This document shows, in pieces, positions 53,522-63,670 of a stretch of DNA of 64,000 nt. The stretch's first letter is position 1; each line of letters begins with the position of its first letter. A program made the translations under genes and the position numbers. The notes beneath the pieces are model-generated. The model was not told the origin of the DNA, did not search any database, and saw only the letters and a program-made list of their open reading frames with translations. The stretch is from Escallonia rubra (lineage: Eukaryota; Streptophyta; Magnoliopsida; Escalloniales; Escalloniaceae): assembly GCA_033065855.1 (NCBI GenBank), contig JAVXUO010002614.1, forward strand, positions 56,001 through 120,000, read 5' to 3'.

Positions 53522-53836
53522 AGCATGCAACAACCTAAAGGCAAGCTTACGACTCAGAAAATTCAGCAAGTACAAGGGTACAAATTGACTTGTTCTTATT
53601 GTGACAAGGTTGGGCATAATTTTGATTCTTGCAGGACGAAGGAAGGGAAATGTTGGCTGTGGCAAGCAGGGAACGAGTATATGCCAAGGTACGGGGAAAC
53701 CTAGACTTCAGGGAAGGGCTTTTGGTTTAGGACAAGAGGACGCAAGAAATTCGTCTGAAGTCATTGGAGGTACACTTTCTTTTTTTCAGCACTTCGCACG
53801 TGTTTTGATTGATCCAGGTTCAATCACATTCTTATG
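53522..53836 (+). pseudogene. G1-d zinc knuckle and start of protease
   Basis: The first knuckle CSYCDKVGHNFDSC is kept. The second is removed by a deletion at about 53653, which joins the TGTTxGGCTGTGG region to the GGCAAGCAGGG segment. The protease start RVLIDPGS leads to the target duplication TTATG, where LTR B enters. Confidence 0.85.
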
Positions 53837-54151
53837 TGATGCCAAGGAAAGTGGGTTCGTACCTACGTGGAGGTGCCACAAAGGCTGCAGTCCGAGTCAG
53901 ATGCCAAGTATGTTGATGTGAGACACAGCAATGGTGGAACAAGGGCAGAAACCAAGGGCTTCCCAGACAGAGCTTGAGGGTGGCAGTGCTGTAAGGGTGA
54001 TAGCGCATGATGAATACACGATGACAGTCACAGTCTGATGCTTAGGTTCAGAGTTAGGGTCATGTATGTTCCTCTCTCTAGGATTCTAGAGTGAGAAAGT
54101 GAAAATATGTTCTGAAAATGTCCAACCTCCCAAATGAATTCTCAAGACCTC

Positions 54152-54160
54152 TATTTATAG
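54152..54160 (-). promoter_or_regulatory. TATA box of LTR copy B
   Basis: TATAAATAG on the minus strand, about 315 bp from the LTR end, as in copy A. Confidence 0.6.
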
Positions 54161-54594
54161 AGATTGAGATGATGATGTCATTAACCGACACGTGGCGCTC
54201 CTCGAGAGTGACACGTCACCGGGGGGTCCACGGGTGCCGGTGCTCCACGAACTGTCGGATCTCATATTCACCCGGCCTGCCCCGCACAGCGTCGCTCTAT
54301 CTGTCTGGAAAGACTGGCTCCCACAACGGTGTGGCTAGATAACCCCCTTGATCTAGCCTCCAATCCAAGCCCTTGCGGAGTCCCACAAGCCTGGCAGTGG
54401 TGGGGATGACCCGACGCCCAACTGTCAGGTGAACTAGGCGTGATGCCCTCCGAAGACCTGTTCCCGTCATGGAGTGACCCAGGGGTCATAGTCCCTAGGG
54501 GTGCCGACGTAAGCCCCCAGTGCCAGAGCACGTAGGCCAGTCACGCAAACACGCTGGCAGAGATAGTGTCCCCGAGGAGTCGCTTATTCCGCAG

Positions 54595-55140
54595 GTCGAG
54601 GTAGCATCCCGGAGGAGCCGTCTACCTGGCCGGCCAAGGTAGCATCCCGGAGGAGCCGTCTACCTGGCCGGCCAAGGTAGCATCCCGGAGGAGCCGTCTA
54701 CCTGGCAGAAGGGGAGTCTTCGTGCCAGAACACTTGGAGCTCCCTGGCAGAGATAGTGTCCTAGAGGATTCGCATATCCCCGCGGGTGAGTCCTTGTGCC
54801 GAAGCACTCGAAGCGCGTCAAGCTAGCATCCCGGAGGAGCCGTTTTCCAACTGGCCGAGGTAGCATCCCGGAGGAGCCGTCTACATGGCGGAAGGGGAGT
54901 TGAAGAGCTCCCTGGCGGAGATAGTGTCCCGAAGGAGTCGCCTATTCCCGCGGGTGAGTCCTTGTGCCGGAGCACTCGGAGCGCGTCAAGGTAGCATCCC
55001 GGAGGAGCCGTTTACCTGACTGGCCGAGGTAGCATCCCTGAGGAGCCGTCTACCTGGCAGAAGGGGAGTTGAAGAGCTCTCTGGCGGAAGGGGAGTTGAA
55101 GAGCTCCCTTGCGGAGATAGTGTCCCAGAGGAGTCGCCTA
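54595..55140. repeat. Minisatellite in U3 of LTR B
   Basis: Same GTAGCATCCCGGAGGAGCCG core as copy A (4540-5170), but with three near-perfect adjacent 'ctacctggccggccaag' units near 54600-54700 and fewer higher-order units. Copy number has changed since A and B diverged. Confidence 0.85.
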
Positions 55141-55494
55141 TCCCCGCAGGATGTTGCACACTCCGGAAAGTGGGTCGAAGCATGTTCCACGACCAAGGCA
55201 AGGTGCACATGGTGTGGCAAATAAGTGTGGTGCCCGGGGGGCATGTAACATGATTGTGGCGCATGGGCGCAACGGAGTGAGTAAGGTGTCGGGGGCACGG
55301 TAGTGTGACAGAGAGCCTGGGGGCACGGCTGTATCAGCGGCGCACGGGCATGGCGGAGTCTTGAAGTGCGACACCCGGATGCCGGCGACGGGGTCGAGGA
55401 GTTGTGTCTGGGCGACGGGGTGGCGGAGTTGTGTACGGGCGACAGGGTCGCGGAGTTATGTATGGTCCCTTGAAGAGAAGTGAAAATGCTAAGT

Positions 55495-55625
55495 ATGGAA
55501 GCCAAAGGCCAACCCTTGGGGGAAGGCCAAGGCCAACCTCAAGGGGAGCCCGAGGCCGACCCCAAAGGGAAGGCCGAGGCCGACCCCAAGGGGGAGGCCA
55601 AGGCCAAGCTCCTTCGGCAAGCGCC
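55495..55625. repeat. GGCCGAGGCCGACCCCAAGG repeats in LTR B
   Basis: About six units of 18-21 bp. Counterpart of 5540-5670 in copy A. Confidence 0.85.
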
Positions 55626-55861
55626 AAGGTTCACTGACAGGCGACGGGCGATGTGCGACGGTCGGAGCGTGATGAGCAGTCGCGCAAGGATGAGTTTCTT
55701 GGTGACGAAGTAACGTAACAAAAGTGAGAAGTGCACGTGACTTGAGCGTGCATGCTTTGACCGGTTGTGAGCGTTGAATATTGACTGTTGCTTGTGCGGA
55801 TGTGTCATGAAAAGTGGGACCCCAATGGGCCTTTGGGTACGACTAGAATAGGTTGGGAACA

Positions 55862-56395
55862 TTATGTAGCCCCACATTTTGTGCATCATTTTGGGGTAAG
55901 AGACTTGAGAGTTTAGCCTATGAACTTGTGGTGAGTATACCTACGGGGGACTCCTTACTTATTGACGTTATATATAGATCATGCCCAGCAGTAGTGTGTG
56001 GTAAAAGACTTAACGCATATCTGATATTTCTACCCTTTAAGAATTTGGATGGCATTCTTGGTATGGATTGGTTATCTCAACATCGTGCTAATGTTAATTG
56101 TCATGCTAAGAGTGTTACTTTTGATATGCCGAAATAAGGTACACTGGCATTTGTCGGGGATAAAGGGTTTTCTTCAACACCTATTATTTCTACTATTCAT
56201 GCTCGTAAGTTGCTTTCTAGAGGTTGTGTAGGGTACCTTTGTTATGAAATTATCACGGTAAGAAGGAGCAGAAAATTGAAGACATTCCAGTTGTTCATGA
56301 GTTCAACAATGATGTGTTCACTGATGATATAAAAGCTCTACCCCCTGATCAAGAATTTGAATTTGTTATTGAGTTATTACCAGGAACAAGTCCGG
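55862..56395 (+). pseudogene. G1-d protease, part after LTR B
   Basis: Resumes at VAPHFVHHF in one frame, with the continuation LESLAYELVVSIPTGDSLLI, LDGILGMDWLSQHRANVNCH in another. A stop at 56135 (DMPK) and frame shifts near 56250 follow. Last block: DQEFEFVIELLPGTSPVSKA. Confidence 0.83.
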
Positions 56396-57188
56396 TTTCT
56401 AAAGCTCCATATAGAATGCCTCCAACAGAGTAGAAAGAGTTGAAGGTTCAGTTGCAAGAACTACTAATTAAAGGCCTTATTCAACCAACTGTACTGTCCG
56501 TTAAAAAGAAAGACAGTTCGTTGAGATTGTGCTTTGATTACAGGCAATTGAATCATGTGACTGTGAGGAACAAATATCCACTTCCGCACATTGATGACTT
56601 GTTTGATCTATTATAGGGTGCAATAGTATTTTCTAAGCTTGATTTGAGATCAGGATATCATCAATTTAAAGTTCGGAAAGAAGATGTACCCAAAATAGCT
56701 TTTAGAACACGTTATGGTCATTATGAGTTCAATGTTATGCCGTTTGGTGTTACTAACGCTCCAGCAGCCTTCATGGACATGATGAATCCTATTTTTAAGC
56801 CATAATTGGATTCCTTTGCTGTTGTCTTTATTAATGATATTCTTTTCTGCTCCAAGGATCGTGAACAACACGAATACCATCTCCGGGTAGTGTTGCAAGA
56901 TTTACGTGAAAAGAAATTGTACGCAAAGTTCAGCAAATGTGAGTTTTGGCTCGAGCAAGTTACATATTTGGGACATATTGTATCTAGTGCAGGCCTATCC
57001 ATAGACCCAGTAAAGATTGAAGCGGTTGTGAATTGGCAAAGACCGGCTACTATGAAAGAAGTTCGTTGCTTTTTGGGACTGGTATTACTGGATATTTGTG
57101 CCAAATTTCTCAATAATTTCAAGTCCATTAACAAAGCTTACTCAAAAATCAGTGAAGTTTATTTTGGATGCCAAGTGTGAGGCTAGTT
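56396..57188 (+). pseudogene. G1-d reverse transcriptase
   Basis: Blocks [58 protein letters not shown] are kept. The catalytic FIDD reads FINDILF (Asp to Asn), so the enzyme would be dead even if the frame were open. Stops at about 56432, 56616 and 56803. The thumb CEFWLEQVTYLGHIVSSAG and WQRPATMKEVRCFLG are intact to 57178. Confidence 0.88.
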
Positions 57189-58257
57189 TCCAAAAATTAA
57201 AGTAACGATTGATTTCAGCCTCTATTCTAACTCTATCGGAAGGTCACGATAATCATATTATCTATAGTGATGCTTCACATGTTGGTTTGGGTTGTGTTAT
57301 AATGCAGCGGGGAAAGGTAATAGAATACGATTCGAGGAAGCTAAAACCCTATGAGCAACCTATCCTACACATGATTTGGAATTGGCAGCAATTGTATTTG
57401 CTCTCCATAAATGGCGGCATTATTTTTATGGGGTAGCGTTTGAAGTGTATACGGACCATAAAAGCTTGAGGTATTTATTTTCATAGAAAGAGCTCAATAT
57501 GAGGTAACGTAGATGGATGGAACTTATCAATGATTATAATTGCACCATCCCATATCATCCGGGCAATGCTAATGTGGTTGTTGATGCATTGAGTAGAAAA
57601 GCTATGGTTACACACTTGATGATAAAATAGTGGAAATTGTTAGAAGATGCATGCGTTTGACAGCCTCGAGTACTTAAGACAGGTATTGTCTTTGCTAATA
57701 TTAAGGTACAGCCTATTTTGATAAAAAAAAATATTTGAGAAGTACAAGCACGAGATCCAGAAGTACAAGCTATTTTGAAAGATTCGTTCCAAATCATATT
57801 TTACGTTGCACAGTGATGGTTTGCTCCGAATTGGTAAGAGAATGTGTGTTCCGAATGATGCTAGTTTGAGACGAGAGATAATGGAAGAAGCACATCGGTC
57901 CAAGTATTCTATCTACCCCAAAAGTACTAAAATGTATAAGGCTCTAAAGTCTAGTTATTTATGGAGTAACATGAAGAGAGATGTGGCTGAATTTGTTGAA
58001 AAGTGTCTTAAATGTCAACAGGTTAAGTTGGAACATCACAAACCAGCTGGGTACTCTAACCTTTATCTGTGCCTGAGTGGAAATGGGAGCATATTACGAT
58101 GGACTTTGTATCAGGTTTATCTCGAACTCGAAATGGACATGATGCTATTTGGGTGATTATTGATAGACCCACTAAATCGACTCACTTTCTTGCTATAAAT
58201 GTGACTTACACCTTAGAGAAGTTGGCAATGTGTGTATATAAAAGAGATTGTTAGATT
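57189..58257 (+). pseudogene. G1-d RNase H and integrase N-terminal half
   Basis: RNase H: ISASILTLSEGHDNHIIYSD then [11 protein letters not shown] with stops at about 57434, 57486 and 57505. Integrase: [40 protein letters not shown], then a shift to WKWEHITMDFVSGLSRTRNG (first catalytic Asp) and TKSTHFLAINVTYTLEKL. It ends at 58257, before the second Asp, at a deletion joining it to the LTR. Confidence 0.87.
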
Positions 58258-59493
58258 CCATTCAATACTGGTTGGATTTGAGTGTTCTATAACTTTCTGG
58301 AGAGCTGAAGATGTGAGATTTAACATTGATTCTTTGATTATGACCTAATTCAAAGTTTATACTGCCCTAAATGGCATAAACATGAAACTGGTCGAAGCTG
58401 ATTGAACTGGGTGGGCAAATTCTGTATTGATATTTAAGCGAGCATATCTCATTCAATAGTTGTCGGATTTGAGTGTTCTCTAACTTTCTGGAAAGATTAA
58501 GATGTGTGCTTCAACAATTAATTAATATTACTCTCAAATTCGAAGTGTATGTTACCCTAAATTGCTCAGATTTGGAACTAGTCTGCTTTCACTGAAACTA
58601 TTTTGAGCTAAGAAATGCATATAAATGTTTTTTTATCATACTTGATGTGTTTAACATTCTCAATGCATTATATCATGCTATAAATCATGTGAGTCTTCGG
58701 AAGTCGTGGCTGGGGGTCGAAGGTCGGCAAATCTTGTTATATGGAAACGGGATATATGTTGAAATTGCTCGGCAAGTTAACCTCCCATGGGCATTACATT
58801 GGGCAACGTATGCTGTCAATATGTGCAAAGTCTTGTGTAAGCTCTAAATTTATCACTCATAAACTGAATTTGATCTGCTCAGCATTTGAGTGATCAATTT
58901 AAGGTCTAACCAAGAAAGGGTGGTAGTTGAACGAGCATTCGGCTTATGATTTGGGCTCCTTAGAGTCATTATGATATGTGTTATACTTGAGTTATTTCTT
59001 GCTCGTTCGCTGCAATTTATCATATGCCATGCATGAGTTTTGTTTTGTTTGGTTTATGCACGCTTGTTACGATTAAGATAGTGTTTATGTTGGTCATATG
59101 TTTACTCTACTTAGCTGTGGCTAACCCAACTTTCATAACTACTTTTTAGATACTAGAGAAGATCAAGAAGTGGTAGGTGAGAACGTTGGCGAGGAAGATT
59201 TTGAGTACCCTTTTGTGCCCGAGAATAAGGGATAGTAAGTCTTTTGTGTACTTGTAAATAGAGAGTGAGGGGTGCTATGTAGACATGTATTATTTGTTAC
59301 GGGACTAGTGTGAAAGTGTGATGTGTACGTATGTATAAGCTTAGATTTGTAAGGATGGATGAATGTAATATAAGGCTAAAAGACCTATTGTGTGGTTTAT
59401 ATCCGAATGCAATTAGGGCACTCTGATTACCTTCAGAAGAAGGTTAGCATGTTAGAATATATGTTGTCGCGTTCTGCTTCTCGGGGCGTGGCA
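58258..59493 (+). mobile_element. G1 LTR, 5'-truncated
   Basis: Corresponds to about 31367-32509 of the complete G1 LTR and ends GGGGCGTGGCA. Carries the acceptor-like GGCTAACCC..TTTTTAG at 59118-59149 but lacks the donor side. The frame at 58647-58847 is not a gene. The primer site follows at 59501-59512. Confidence 0.87.
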
Positions 59494-59615
59494 ATTACTA
59501 TGGTATCAGAGCATAAATTTTGCTAATTAGCTAGGATATGATTGTCGGAGTTAAGTCTTAAGTTTGATCTTAGAACTTCAGTTTCCTCTAATTTCATGCA
59601 TCTTTATATGTACGA

Positions 59616-60422
59616 ATTGCTGGCAGAGAAACAAGTTCTTCGGGGAAAGACGCCGACAACGCTTTGAAGGATATATATGTGATATTGGGGCGTATGGTCT
59701 CTTGCATGAAGAATCACCAAATTAACAATCTCAACCACCGAGGATCTAACCATGATCTAGAAGGGCAAGGTAAATCTGAATTGCCAAAGAATTTCACGAA
59801 TATGCATCCACTAGAGTTTGTTGGAGAGAATGACCCAGACAAAGCTGAAAATTGGATTAGGAACTTGGAGAAAATCATTAAGACCATAGGGCTGAATGAT
59901 TAGATAAAATTATTACTTGCAACTTTTAGACTTGAAAATGATGCTGCTTGTTGGTGGGAAATGATCGATAGCAAATGGACAGCAGCACAAACAGTTCGCA
60001 CTTGGGAATTGTTCAAAATCGAGTTCAATAAAAACTACATTCCTCAAAGTGTTAAACTGAAAAGGGAGGCTGAGTTTCTGAAATTTGAGCAGGGCAATCT
60101 AACGGTGCAACAATATGCAACCAAGTTCACATCACTGGCCAGGCATGCTTCGTACTTAGTAGAGGGAGAAGATAGGAGGGCTAGAAAGTTTCAAGATGGT
60201 TTAAAGCCTGAAATTCAAGAAAAGCTCTCAATTCTAAATATTGATGACTCTTACGAAATGGTAGACAGAGCTTTGCTCATCGAGAAGTGTGATGGGGACA
60301 TACAGATGAAAAGGGCACGGTTGAGTGGAACTAGACCAAATCTTTCGAATTGGCAAGACGGAAGGATTTTGAACATCGGTGGTAATAAAGTGCAAAGAGC
60401 AGGGGCATATAATGACCAATGA
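59616..60422 (+). pseudogene. G1-e gag, start codon lost
   Basis: Where G1-c and G1-d have ATGGCTGGC this copy has TTGCTGGC. The frame continues through LKDIYVILGRMVSCMKNHQI, FTNMHPLEFVGENDPDKAEN and a TAG at 59901 (GLND-stop). A second open part follows: MIDSKWTAAQTVRTWELFKI, REAEFLKFEQGNLTVQQYA, to AYNDQ at 60422. Confidence 0.88.
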
Positions 60423-60862
60423 AGCATACAACAACCTAAAGTCAAGCTTGCGACTCAGCAAATTCGGCAAGTACATCGGTACAAATTGACTTGTTCTTAT
60501 TGTGGCATGGTTAGGGATAATTTTGATTCTTGCTGGAGGAAGGAATGGAAATGTTATGCCTGTGGATCCTTGGATCACCATGTGAATGATTGTCCTAATC
60601 TGAGGCAAAAACCCATTCAGCAAAGTGGCAAGCAGGGAACGAGTACAGGCCGAGGTACGAGAAAACCAAGACTTCTAGGAAGGTGGTTTGGGACAAGATG
60701 AGGCAAGAAATTCGGCCGAAGTGATTGGAGGTACACTTTCAATTTTTTAGCACTTGGCACGAGTTTTGATTGATCCAGGTTCATCACATTCTTATGTAGC
60801 CCCACATTTTGTGCATCATTTTAGGGTAAGAGACTTGAGAGTTTACCATTTGAACTTGTGGT
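60423..60862 (+). pseudogene. G1-e zinc knuckles and protease start, truncated
   Basis: CSYCGMVRDNFDSC (His of the knuckle replaced by Asp) and an intact CYACGSLDHHVNDC. A frameshift near 60700 precedes the protease block RVLIDPGSSHSYVAPHF. It ends at about 60862, where the MAIN-like pseudogene sequence begins. Confidence 0.87.
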
Positions 60863-62158
60863 ACTACCTAGGGGGAACCCTCATATTTGGGGCATCGGTT
60901 GGCAACCCATGCAAGCAGTCAAAATGGCGCATTGCTCGGTCTGGCAACTGCCACTCTGCGACCTCGAAGTGGATCAGGGGTATGCGCTGCAACACGGATA
61001 GCTTGAAGACGAACGACTCTCTGACCCGTCGCGCCAAACGTCTGTACGGTGCCCAACACATTTTGCCCGAAGATAGCGAGTCGAACTCCCCTCGATAGTA
61101 CGTAATGTTGTGATGGGGATCGACTCTCCTCTGGTAGTGGCTCTCCTTCCGGCTGTACTCCCAAGCACACAACCGAGGCCACACTTTATCGATTCCGTCC
61201 CTACGCGTTGGTGCGCCGGTAGCAAAGTGCTCATAAGACCACACCTGAGAACAAAGACAAATTATATTTATATTAACGTCAAAATTTATTGTCGATTCAA
61301 CAAAAAAAACAATAATGAAATCAAGATTTGTATGATATACCTGCAATAGCGAGAGACATGCACATATGGCTTTGGAGTTGGGCCTCGTTGCCGTGTGCAA
61401 TGCTCGGTACAGATACGAAAGAATTGCTGCACCCTAGGCATAATCCCCAACCTCCCACATGTTTTGCAGCAACGGTAAATATTTGACGCTGACCGTATTC
61501 TTCGACGTCGTTGGAAAGAGAATTGCTCCCATCACCCATAAGAGGAAGGCCTGTGTGTACAGGACAAGCATCTCATCCGTGCAGTGGGCCAACAGCTCCT
61601 TGTAGTTATCTACCAAACACTTCAATTTTATGCCAACAGTGCTAAATTGATCCTGAGGTATCGAAGTAAAGAAGTCCCTAGCCGTTCTCTTAACCGTTGC
61701 TTCCGGCGGAGGAGCAATAACGGGCCGCCCCGTCACCGGTAACATTAAGATGAACCCTACATCTTCTAGGATAATTGTCATCTCTCCACATGGGAAGTGA
61801 AACGTATTCGTTTCACTTCTCCACCTTTCAACAAGGGCACCTATTAAGTTTCGGTCAAGGTGTTGAAAGATCTGTCCATGCATGAAAATCCCAAACCCAA
61901 TTCCACGCAGTATCCTTTTCTGGGACTTGTTCAATTTCTAGGATTTGAAATTATCGGATACCTCTAGTGTGGTAAGAAGTGCTCTTTCCTACGAATATAC
62001 TAAATACAATTTAAGCAAAGCAAAAGTATACAATATTTGTGAGAATAAGAAAGTTGATAAAATAAGTATCTTACTTGACCATCCCATATGAGCGTACTGA
62101 TATGGTTGGCTTGGTCGTATAACACGGAGGGATCTTCTGGTCCAGGGTTAAATTCCAT
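60863..62158 (-). pseudogene. MAIN-like / plant mobile domain protein, three exons, two stops
   Basis: Minus strand. Exon 1 62158-62075 (MEFNPGPEDPSVLYDQANHI, 28 codons). Intron with GTAAG..GTAG ends. Exon 2 61988-61341 with the plant-mobile-domain signature: LVERWRSETNTFHFPCGEMT, IILEDVGFILMLPVTGRPVI, then ILSYLYRALHTATRPNSKAI. Exon 3 61244-60863 with WSYEHFATGAP, VDPHHNITYYRGEFDSL and VAEWQLPDRAMRHF. Splice sites are consensus throughout. A TAG at 61940-61938 and another at 61436-61434, where relatives have Trp (YAWG), disrupt exon 2. The 3' end is cut at 60863 by the G1 junction. Family members are nuclear proteins, many carried by transposons. Confidence 0.85.
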
Positions 62159-62159
62159 T

Positions 62160-62366
62160 TTTTGCAACTAAAATTATGAAAAAACCTTCTCAGTTTGGAT
62201 TTTACAATTTGGATTTTGATAATCGCTCGCAAACATACAACGCTAGCACATGCATAATACATATAACACAAGCACATGCATAATACATACAATGTTAGCA
62301 TATGCTCATATGTATAATAGATATATATACATACACGGACTCAACACTTACAAACGCTAGCACATG

Positions 62367-62421
<55 letters not shown>

Positions 62422-62660
62422 TCATCGCTAGCACATGCTCAATGCATGATCAAAACCATGCATAAAACGCAATATTCATCACAACTATAGATTACAAACA
62501 TATAAAGGATTGATTTTGTGAACTTACGTGATCAATTAGACAATTAAAGGACTTCTTAGGAAGAAATTGCGCAGATCTGCTTGCCAACGCCGCTGGAAAA
62601 ATTTGTGAGTAAAAAGAATGGAGAAGAGTTTCGTAGTTAGGTTTTTTGTGAATATATATG
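62160..62660. other. Upstream region of the MAIN-like pseudogene
   Basis: AT-rich, with several 'gctagcacatg' and 'gcataatacata' short repeats (62240-62450) and a long TA run. A TATA box was not chosen, because the TA repeats make it ambiguous. Confidence 0.5.
62372..62419. repeat. (TA)n microsatellite
   Basis: About 24 TA units. Confidence 0.95.
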
Positions 62661-62984
62661 GATTGTCCGCCACATAATGTAGCGGACAGTATCACAACGT
62701 CCGCTACACTGTGTAGCGGACATTTATTGAATAAAGACCGTCCGCTACACTATGTAGCGGACACTGTTGACTTGACATTGACTGACATGTGTCAGTCAAA
62801 AAGCTGTCCGCTACACAGTGTAGCGGACGGCTTTTTGACTGACTCATGTCAGGACCAGAAAGTTGTCCGCTACACAGTGTATCAGACAAGGGAAGAGGGG
62901 CAACATGGTAAAAAAGACTGCCAGCTACACTATGTAGTGGACCAGACGACTGACATTTTTTTTTTAAAAAAATATCTGGGCAAA

Positions 62985-63022
62985 ATCTCTTATTTTGCTA
63001 GCGCTATTCAACTGATCAGCTC

Positions 63023-63090
<68 letters not shown>

Positions 63091-63126
63091 AGCTGATCCG
63101 TTGAGAGCGCGGGCAAAATAGGAGAA
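62985..63126. repeat. Fold-back inverted repeat around a (TA)n core
   Basis: The left arm (62985-63024, ending ACTGATCAGCTCCC) and right arm (63088-63126, starting GGGAGCTGATCCGTTGA) are inverted copies over about 40 bp with a few mismatches. They are separated by about 31 TA units (63025-63087). It resembles a small fold-back element or MITE. Confidence 0.85.
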
Positions 63127-63131
63127 CTTGC

Positions 63132-63181
63132 AAGCGCAATCTGGCCGTCCATCCTGAAAGATGGACGGCCCAGATCGCGCT
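63132..63181. repeat. Hairpin, about 22-bp arms
   Basis: Arms AAGCGCAATCTGG-CCGTCCATC and its inverse (GATGGACGG-CCCAGATCGCGCTT, split by one extra base) around a loop of about 6 nt. It adjoins the fold-back repeat and may be part of the same small element. Confidence 0.85.
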
Positions 63182-63404
63182 TTTTTCGAATACTGTCAGG
63201 CGTCCGCGACAATATGTCACGGACGAACTTTTTTACCTTTTTGCCCCTCCGCCCCGTCCGCTACACTGTATCGCGGACGGTCCAAATATTTTTTTTACGT
63301 TTTTTTAAGTTCGTTCGCTACATAATGCAACGAACGTTTTTTTTACAAAAATACCCTCATGTTCCATCCGCTACATTATGTAGCGGACGAGTAGACAGAC
63401 ACTA

Positions 63405-63640
63405 CTTTTTTTTTCTCTTTCTCTGTCATTTCTCTCATTGTCCTTCTGACATCTCTCTCTCTCTCTCTCTCTCTCTCGTTTCTCTCACTGTCCTTTCTCT
63501 TTCTCTCCCCTCTATCTATTTCTCTATCTCTCTCGTTTCTCTCACTGTCCTCATTTTCCTGTTCTTCCTCAACCACAGCAACAGAGGATGAAGAAGAAGT
63601 GGAGGGTTCAATTTCTCTCTCCTCTCTTTCTCTCTCTCTC
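63405..63640. repeat. TC-rich tract in the protease leader
   Basis: CTCTCT runs broken by 'ctcactgtcc' phrases three times. Pyrimidine-rich tracts are common in plant promoters and 5' leaders. Frames read from it on the minus strand (Glu/Arg repeats) are not genes. Confidence 0.8.
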
Positions 63641-63670
63641 GCGAGCATAATTTGTTGTTTAAAACCTTGA

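Larger units (their letters stand above)
53837..55861 (-). mobile_element. Solo LTR, large-LTR family, copy B
   Basis: Begins TGATGCCAAGG and ends GGTTGGGAACA, flanked by a perfect 5-bp duplication TTATG (53832-53836, 55862-55866). Sense is minus, TATA at 54160-54152. Closely similar to copy A in order and repeats, and unlike copy C in U3. It splits the G1-d protease in the conserved S-Y-V-A-P-H-F block. No genes; the Arg/Gly/Pro-rich frames come from the repeats. Confidence 0.92.
62664..63390. repeat. Array of ten imperfect 23-bp palindromes
   Basis: Half-site GTCCGCTACAC, one central base, then the inverted half-site. Positions: 62664-62688, 62699-62721, 62740-62762, 62806-62828, 62865-62887, 62920-62942, 63202-63224, 63256-63278, 63312-63336, 63365-63390. 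Copies at 62699 and 62806 are perfect palindromes. Others carry one to several changes, some compensated on both arms (63312). Spacers are unrelated, so this is not a simple tandem repeat. Confidence 0.9.

Noticed and set aside
62964..63220. Frames rich in Tyr-Ile repeats
   Set aside because: Direct translation of the (TA)n tract.
63376..63648. Minus-strand Glu/Arg-rich frame
   Set aside because: Complement of the TC-rich tract in the protease leader; no homology pattern.
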